NCBI GenBank assembly: GCA_949297765.1
Contig: CASFTV010000032.1
Coordinates: 1 to 37,994, forward strand
Direction of reading: 5' to 3'
DNA: 37,994 nucleotides
Source: an uncultured bacterium
Lineage (GTDB): Bacteria > Verrucomicrobiota > Lentisphaeria > Victivallales > UBA1829
Part shown: piece by piece, positions 33,891 to 37,994 of the stretch
Position numbering within the stretch: position 1 is the stretch's first letter
Layout of the letters: the number at the start of each line of letters is the position of its first letter
Position numbers and translations under genes: made by a program
Notes under the pieces: model-generated
The model's input: the letters and a program-made list of their open reading frames with translations, nothing else
Told to the model about the DNA's origin: nothing
Database searches by the model: none

Positions 33891-34059
33891 TCAATTTTCA
33901 AGGCTGATTTCTTCACCATTGGCTGAATTGTCGTAAACAATATACTTCACTCTGTCGCCAATTTCTTCCAGAAGGTTCAAAAAATTTTCTTTCACTTTGC
34001 TGTGAGTCTTGATGAAAGAGGTTTTTGGGACAATGTGTCCATCCGGAATCCGTCCGTTC
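33891..34059 (-). pseudogene. Possible zeta-toxin-like kinase C-terminal remnant
   Basis: About 55 codons ending at TGA 33893-33891: GRIPDGHIVPKTSFIKTHSKVKENFLNLL...VKYIVYDNSANGE. The order G-H-x-VP, a basic helix with x-N-L/F, and YDNS near the end is the pattern of the last part of zeta-toxin/AAA kinases. The N-terminal P-loop part is absent; the frame runs into the hairpin at 34063. It lies 46 bp upstream of the frameshifted small gene. Confidence 0.35.
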
Positions 34060-34062
34060 CAG

Positions 34063-34092
34063 CCCTCCCGGTTGAAAGGCCGGGAGGGTTTT
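34063..34092 (+). terminator. Orphan rho-independent terminator at the island edge
   Basis: Perfect 9-bp stem CCCTCCCGG (34063-34071) / CCGGGAGGG (34080-34088), loop TTGAAAGG, then TTTT. No plus-strand gene ends just before it; the neighbouring remnants are on the minus strand. It may belong to a chromosomal gene lost when the island inserted. Confidence 0.7.
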
Positions 34093-34156
34093 CCCGCGCA
34101 CGTTTCCTCCTTTTCCGCCCAATGCGCTTCTCTGCGGAAATTTTCCCGATGCGGAC

Positions 34157-34185
34157 TTGATAAATTCTCTTTCCGGGGATATACT
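34157..34185 (+). promoter_or_regulatory. Promoter of the MTA phosphorylase operon
   Basis: TTGATA (34157-34162), 17-nt spacer, TATACT (34180-34185). Start near 34192, about 42 nt before the chosen ATG. Confidence 0.65.
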
Positions 34186-34233
34186 TCCGGAATGAAAACA
34201 GAAACTCCAACACAAGCGGACAGGATGCGGATT

Positions 34234-35118
34234 ATGAAACTGGGAATCATCGGCGGAAGCGGACTTTATGAAATTGATCACTTCAATGTGCGGAACGGCG
34301 GCACGGTGGAAACTCCGTTCGGGACAACCCAGTCCCGGCTGCTGGAAGGGGATCTCAACGGGTGCGAAGTGGTCTTCCTTGCCCGGCACGGAGAAAAACA
34401 TCAGTATGCGCCGCATGAACTGAATCACCGGGCAAACATCTATGCCATGAAGAAACTCGGCGTGACGCATCTGCTGAGCATGTCGGCGGTCGGCAGTCTG
34501 CGCGAAGAGTTCGCTCCGCGCGACGTCGTGATCGTGGACCAGTATTTCGACCGGACCACCAAACATACTCCGAATTCCTTCTTCGACAACGGTGTTGTGG
34601 CGCACATCAGTTTTGCCAGACCGGTCTGCCCGGAACTCTCGAATCTTGCGTTCAAGGCGGCGGAAAAGGCGGTGCTCCGTCAGGAGACGATGCGGCATCC
34701 GAAGGTCCACATGGGCGGGACCTATGTCAATATCGACGGACCGGCGTTCTCCTCCATGGCGGAGTCGCGGGTCTACCGGATGTGGGGGCTGGATGTCATC
34801 GGAATGACCAATCTGCCGGAGGCAAAACTGGCGCGCGAAGCCGGAATCTGCTATTCCACTGTCGCCATGGTCACCGATTACGACAGCTGGCATGCGGATT
34901 TTGAACCGGTCACGGTGGAAATGGTGGTGGCGAATCTGCAGGCGAACACCGCGCTGGGCAAGGAGATTGTCACGCTCGTGGCGGAGTCGTTCGGTTCGCT
35001 CCGGCGATCCTGCGAATGCTCCCGGGCGCTGGAGAATGCGCTGATCACCTCGCCCGATGCCATCGCGGAGGAGCGGTTCCGCGATCTGGAGCTGTTGATT
35101 GGAAAACGTCCCGGGTGA
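34234..35118 (+). CDS. mtnP: S-methyl-5'-thioadenosine phosphorylase
   Basis: 294 aa. ATG 34234 (MKLGIIGGSGLYEI) is chosen because AGGA (34222-34225) lies eight bases before it and because starts further up (34192) coincide with the predicted transcription start. It has the phosphate-binding GGSGLY, ARHGEKHQYAPHELNHRANIYAMKKLGVTHLLSMSAVGSL (base/phosphate pocket and purine-phosphorylase II signature), and VGMTNLPEAKLAREAGI-type region (IGMTNLPEAKLAREAGICY). It releases adenine and 5-methylthioribose-1-phosphate from MTA, recycling a polyamine by-product; a related inosine or guanosine activity cannot be excluded. The following gene starts 10 bp later. Confidence 0.88.
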   Translation: MKLGIIGGSGLYEIDHFNVRNGGTVETPFGTTQSRLLEGDLNGCEVVFLARHGEKHQYAPHELNHRANIYAMKKLGVTHLLSMSAVGSLREEFAPRDVVIVDQYFDRTTKHTPNSFFDNGVVAHISFARPVCPELSNLAFKAAEKAVLRQETMRHPKVHMGGTYVNIDGPAFSSMAESRVYRMWGLDVIGMTNLPEAKLAREAGICYSTVAMVTDYDSWHADFEPVTVEMVVANLQANTALGKEIVTLVAESFGSLRRSCECSRALENALITSPDAIAEERFRDLELLIGKRPG

Positions 35119-35128
35119 CGGATTCATC

Positions 35129-36658
35129 ATGCGGAAACACGTTGACTGGATTTGTCTGATTCTTGCACTTCTTCTTCCGGTTGCGTACTGGGGAACGGTG
35201 CGGGGCCTGTTTGCTCCGGAGGGGAGGGAGACTTCCGAGGACGCATTCTGGCATGTCGCCGCCTCCCGCCGCTCTCTTCCCGAGATGACGGCGCGCTCGT
35301 TTCCGCTGACTCTCTCGGTCTGGCGCGATCACTATGCGGATAAGGAGCTGGTGTTTCATCTGCTGCTGAAGGGCTGGGGGAAGGTGGAGTCGCTGTTTTC
35401 CGCTGCGCCGCTGTCGCCGCCCTTCACCGGGGCGTCCTGTCTGTTCATGCTGCTGTTTTCTGTGCTGTTTGTGACGGCGGCCCATTCGCTGGGGATCGCT
35501 CCGCCGAAAATTCTGATGGCGTCCCTGCTGTGCGGAATGCTGATTCCGAATTTCACCTATCGGCTGATGATGCTTCGTCCGCATGTGCTGTCGATGGCGC
35601 TGATGATGGGGGCGGTGGCGCTGCTGGCGCGCGGGCCGCGGAGCCGGCCGGCTGTGTGGGGAGTCTTCGGGCTCGGATTCCTGTACGCATGGAGCTATTC
35701 CAGTCCGCATCTGTTCTGTGTGACGGCGTTTCTGTTCGGTCTGGGGTATTTTCCCCGGGAGAAGTTCCGGAGTTTCGTGCCGTTTGCCGCATCGGTTCTC
35801 GGCGTGTTCTGCGGACTGCTGATTCATCCGCAGAGTCCGAATACGTTTCTGGTCTGGAAGGTGCAGGCGCTGGATGCGCTGCTGGCGCCGATTGCGGGAG
35901 GGGTGGTTCAGCTGCCGTTTGCGCGGGAGCTGCTGCCGCCCCGGTTCCGCTGGCTTCTGCTGGCGCTGCCGGCGCTGGTTTCTGCCTATTTCTGTCTGAT
36001 GGGGCTGATCCGGATTCTGGAGAAGGAGCGGCTGAAGGAGGTGCCGCCGAATCTGCTTTCGCTGCTCTGCTGCACGTTTTTCTGGACGGGGGCGATGTGT
36101 GTGGTGTCGATCCGGCCGGTGGAGTATGCGGTCCCGATGCTGTGCCTGACGGCGTTTCCGCTGATGGATTATCTGCGGGAGCGCGGGCTTTTTGCATGTC
36201 TTTCGCGGCCGTGGATCGGCTGGGTGGTTCCGGCGGTGCTGATTGTGCTCTGCGGGGTGTACTCGACGCGGAACTGTGCGGAGAATCTGCGGGTCTGGTG
36301 CAGTCCGGCGCCGCGGGATCTGGCGGCGGCGCTGCGGAAGCATGTGCCGGCGGGGGCGCGGGTGGTGAACATCATCTGGAGCGATTTCCCGTATCTGGCG
36401 TTTGCCGCGCCGGAGTATGAATACTCCTGGGCGCTGGATCCGATGTTCGCGTATGCGTCCGATCCGGAGAAGGCCGTGAAGCTCGGCCGTTTCGCCCGGG
36501 ACGGCCGCCGACGCCGTCCGGAAGCGCTTGCCGCTCTGATGGATGCGGATTTTGCGGTGGTGGTTTTCCAAAGCAATCGGATGGGATATTTTCTGGAACG
36601 GAGCGGATGGCGTCCGCTCTACCGCGGCTGGGATGGATGGCTTTTCCGTCTCCGCTGA
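35129..36658 (+). CDS. Polytopic membrane protein, possible GT-C-type glycosyltransferase
   Basis: 509 aa from ATG 35129. An upstream TTG at 35099 with GGAG eight bases before it is an alternative that overlaps the mtnP end. About nine to ten hydrophobic helices span residues 7-370, and a soluble C-terminal domain (about 385-509) follows. The first periplasmic loop contains ETSEDAFWHVAASR and later RDHYADKELVFHLLL: acidic residues right after the first helix plus a conserved H-x-x-K-E-x-x-F-H are typical of GT-C enzymes that use polyprenyl-phosphate sugars. No family can be assigned with certainty. High G/C in third positions and many CTG codons match the chromosomal genes. Confidence 0.55.
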   Translation: MRKHVDWICLILALLLPVAYWGTVRGLFAPEGRETSEDAFWHVAASRRSLPEMTARSFPLTLSVWRDHYADKELVFHLLLKGWGKVESLFSAAPLSPPFTGASCLFMLLFSVLFVTAAHSLGIAPPKILMASLLCGMLIPNFTYRLMMLRPHVLSMALMMGAVALLARGPRSRPAVWGVFGLGFLYAWSYSSPHLFCVTAFLFGLGYFPREKFRSFVPFAASVLGVFCGLLIHPQSPNTFLVWKVQALDALLAPIAGGVVQLPFARELLPPRFRWLLLALPALVSAYFCLMGLIRILEKERLKEVPPNLLSLLCCTFFWTGAMCVVSIRPVEYAVPMLCLTAFPLMDYLRERGLFACLSRPWIGWVVPAVLIVLCGVYSTRNCAENLRVWCSPAPRDLAAALRKHVPAGARVVNIIWSDFPYLAFAAPEYEYSWALDPMFAYASDPEKAVKLGRFARDGRRRRPEALAALMDADFAVVVFQSNRMGYFLERSGWRPLYRGWDGWLFRLR

Positions 36659-36692
36659 CCGGGGACGGAGGGCAGACGGACGGAGGTGAAGC

Positions 36693-37763
36693 ATGAGAAC
36701 GTATCGGAAACAGACGGATGTCCTGACAGAGCTTCGCGAGTTTGTGATCGCAAAGCGGACGGAGGGTGTTTCGCGTCTGGACGGGGAACGGGCTCTTGCC
36801 GCGCAGTTCGCCGCCGGACGGCCGACAATCGGAAAAGCCCTTCAGCAGCTGGAGAAGGACGGGCTGATCCACCGCTCCAGAAGCGGCGCGACGATTCTGC
36901 CGTTCCGCCAGAAATACCGCTATGCCTATGCCGCACAAGTTCACTGCATCAATGACACCTTTTACTTTCCCGCCTACAAGGATCTCTGGATGGAACTGCA
37001 GAAGACGGCGGCGGAGGCGGGAATCCGGATTGATCTCCTGCCATACGATCCCGACTATCCGGAGACCCAACAGGAGTTTCTGGAGAAACTGGATTCGTTT
37101 GATCTGGTGTTTTTCTCTCTGTTCTTCAATTCGACTTTTCTGCCGGAAGTCCTGCGGGGGCGGAAATGCCGTGCGGTTCTGCTCAATGAACTGGATGAAT
37201 GTGATGATTTCCCTCTCTATGCGCTGGATAATTTTGAGACGGGGGCCATGGCGGCGCGGATTCTGCTCGAACGGGGATACCGCCGTCCGGCGCTGAGCGC
37301 TCCGGGGATCAATACCGCATCTTTGGATTTCCGGCAGAGAGTCAACGGGTTTGCAGAGGTGATGGAGAAGGCCGGATGCAGGTTTCAATTGCTTTCCTCC
37401 TATATGGATCTTGGAATTGAGGAGATAAACCTGATGCAGCGCTGTATCATGCGTCTTCCCCGCCTGGGGTTCGACAGCGTTTTTTTTCTGGACGACCACT
37501 GGGTAATGCTTTGCGATCCTCTGATTGAAGCCGGGATGGTTCCGGAGTTCGGAATCCTTGCGTTTGATGGAAACATGATCGCCCGCACTCACAATCCGCC
37601 GATTGATACGCTTTCCCACGGGACTCTTCCTCTTGTCCGGAAGGTCCAGGAGATCATTTTTGCGGAAGAGGCGGGATTCTTCCGCTATGATCCTTCCTTC
37701 CGCTTCCGGATCGCTCCGGATTATTTCCCCGGGAAGACTCTCCGGACACGCCAGAATGCGTGA
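36693..37763 (+). CDS. Second GntR/LacI-hybrid transcriptional regulator
   Basis: 356 aa with SD GGAGGTGA just before ATG 36693. Residues 8-72 are a winged helix (DGERALAAQFAAGRPTIGKALQQLEKDGLIHRS), and residues 80-340 a periplasmic-binding-like sensor (LLNELDECDDFPLYALDNFETGAMAARILLERGYRRPAL, later GILAFDGN). It is a paralogue of the regulator at 5870 but diverged, with no CAZyme genes beside it in the window. TTCCAGA/TCTGGAA elements downstream could be its operators for whatever gene lay there before the IS. Confidence 0.75.
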   Translation: MRTYRKQTDVLTELREFVIAKRTEGVSRLDGERALAAQFAAGRPTIGKALQQLEKDGLIHRSRSGATILPFRQKYRYAYAAQVHCINDTFYFPAYKDLWMELQKTAAEAGIRIDLLPYDPDYPETQQEFLEKLDSFDLVFFSLFFNSTFLPEVLRGRKCRAVLLNELDECDDFPLYALDNFETGAMAARILLERGYRRPALSAPGINTASLDFRQRVNGFAEVMEKAGCRFQLLSSYMDLGIEEINLMQRCIMRLPRLGFDSVFFLDDHWVMLCDPLIEAGMVPEFGILAFDGNMIARTHNPPIDTLSHGTLPLVRKVQEIIFAEEAGFFRYDPSFRFRIAPDYFPGKTLRTRQNA

Positions 37764-37881
37764 TCTGGCCATATTTTGGAATTTTTTCCAGAAAAGTTAT
37801 CCAAAGACCGGAAAAAAACGGAAAATCCGGAAAAAAAGCCCGTTGCGCATTCTGGAAAAATGTTGTATAATGAATTCCAGA
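37750..37881. promoter_or_regulatory. Cluster of TCTGG/TTCCAGA inverted repeats
   Basis: GCCAGA/TCTGGC (37750-37755/37764-37769, overlapping the regulator stop), TGGAA/TTCCA (37777-37781/37786-37790), and TCTGGAA/TTCCAGA (37851-37857/37875-37881) flank or precede a promoter. The last pair surrounds the -10 at 37866. They may be operators or, for the first, a weak terminator. Confidence 0.35.
37843..37871 (+). promoter_or_regulatory. Promoter interrupted by the IS element
   Basis: TTGCGC (37843-37848), 17-nt spacer, TATAAT (37866-37871), with a 7-bp inverted repeat around the -10. Its natural gene is not in the window; the IS end begins about 30 bp downstream. Confidence 0.55.
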
Positions 37882-37901
37882 GAAACAAGTAAAGCCTTAG
37901 G

Positions 37902-37930
37902 TTGTGTCGTCAATAGATTTGTGCTATATT
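37902..37930 (+). promoter_or_regulatory. Transposase promoter inside the IS end
   Basis: TTGTGT (37902-37907), 17-nt spacer, TATATT (37925-37930) preceded by TTGTGC. Start near 37937. Confidence 0.55.
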
Positions 37931-37961
37931 ATGCAAACGTCAAAAAAAGGATATCGGGAAA

Positions 37962-37994
37962 ATGGCGAATGCATACGAACGACATGATATATCG
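37962..37994 (+). CDS. IS5-type transposase, first 11 codons (partial)
   Basis: ATG 37962 begins MANAYERHDIS and is cut by the window edge. YERHDIS/YERHDLS near the N-terminus, before D-x-x-W-x-x-I-x-P-x-LP, is typical of IS5-family DDE transposases. AAAAAAGG and CGGGAA lie upstream; the second is closer to a working site. Eleven residues limit the certainty. Confidence 0.55.
   Translation, partial: MANAYERHDIS

Larger units (their letters stand above)
37900..37994 (+). mobile_element. Left end of an IS5-family-like insertion sequence
   Basis: The predicted left end starts GGTTGTGTCGTCAATAG at 37900, directly after TTA (37897-37899), a target type used by several IS5 groups. Right end and inverted-repeat partner lie outside the window, so the boundary is inferred from the transposase start and the TTA. 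Confidence 0.5.

Noticed and set aside
29810-34200. Direct repeat of the tRNA-Thr 3' end as attR
   Set aside because: I searched by eye for CCGAGAGCTGGC-like sequence up to 34200 and found none, so site-specific integration stays unproven.
33913-36694. Minus frames of 405 and 549 codons opposite mtnP and the membrane protein
   Set aside because: Shadows; the second is Arg/Gln/His-rich antisense of Leu/Ala/Trp codons.

Overview
The window looks like chromosome from a Gram-negative (diderm) bacterium of the PVC group, most likely a gut-type Lentisphaerota/Victivallis-like lineage. This is inferred from two H-X9-DG pseudopilins, a CAZyme locus with GntR/LacI-hybrid regulators, BamD- and LptE-like outer-membrane genes beside a meso-DAP-type murE, and RNase Y plus a YwlE-like arginine phosphatase. 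No rRNA marker is present, so the taxonomy is a guess from gene content.

Layout. (1) 1-100: hairpins resembling the right end/omegaRNA tail of an IS200/IS605 element. (2) 325-6943 (+): a near-perfect sigma70 promoter, a pseudopilin, a secreted GH5+SGNH enzyme, a GH78-like rhamnosidase and a GntR/LacI-hybrid regulator with its own promoter. (3) 7204-10419 (+): a small exported protein and a PMCA-type Ca2+ ATPase. (4) 15990-10438 (-): envelope operon bamD-like, lptE-like, lipoprotein, murF, murE, macro-domain gene. (5) 16110-17216 (+): GT4 glycosyltransferase. (6) 20780-17281 (-): arginine phosphatase, a fused RpiB-GlyA protein, serS. (7) 21002-21556 (+): zinc-ribbon membrane protein. (8) 25116-21650 (-): acyl-CoA synthetase, rsmE, His/Cys-rich small exported protein, second pseudopilin. 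(9) 29144-25236 (-): 5-FCL, RNase Y, HD protein and OppF-type ATPase, all overlapping. (10) tRNA-Thr(UGU) at 29757.

(11) 29832 to about 34060 is an AT-richer island directly 3' of the tRNA. It starts with two tandem, independently promoted and terminated small RNAs of about 165-170 nt. They share an identical 54-nt 5' hairpin region, while their 3' hairpins differ in sequence but keep the same fold. After them comes a decayed large-polyvalent-protein (LPP) element: a MuF-C-like remnant with a 98.5% identical internal duplication, a convergent N6-adenine methyltransferase plus truncated helicase remnant, a 135-aa gene with an excellent SD lying inside it in another frame, a frameshifted small gene, and a zeta-toxin-like tail. 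(12) 34234-37763 (+): MTA phosphorylase, a polytopic membrane protein and a second GntR/LacI-hybrid regulator. (13) 37900-37994: left end and first 11 codons of an IS5-type transposase.

Most promoters I could identify share one architecture: TTGACA-like -35, 17-nt spacer, and an extended -10 reading GTG(C/G)TATAaT. The twin sRNAs are the strongest candidate for something undescribed. The RpiB-GlyA fusion and the nested gene in the LPP remnant come next.
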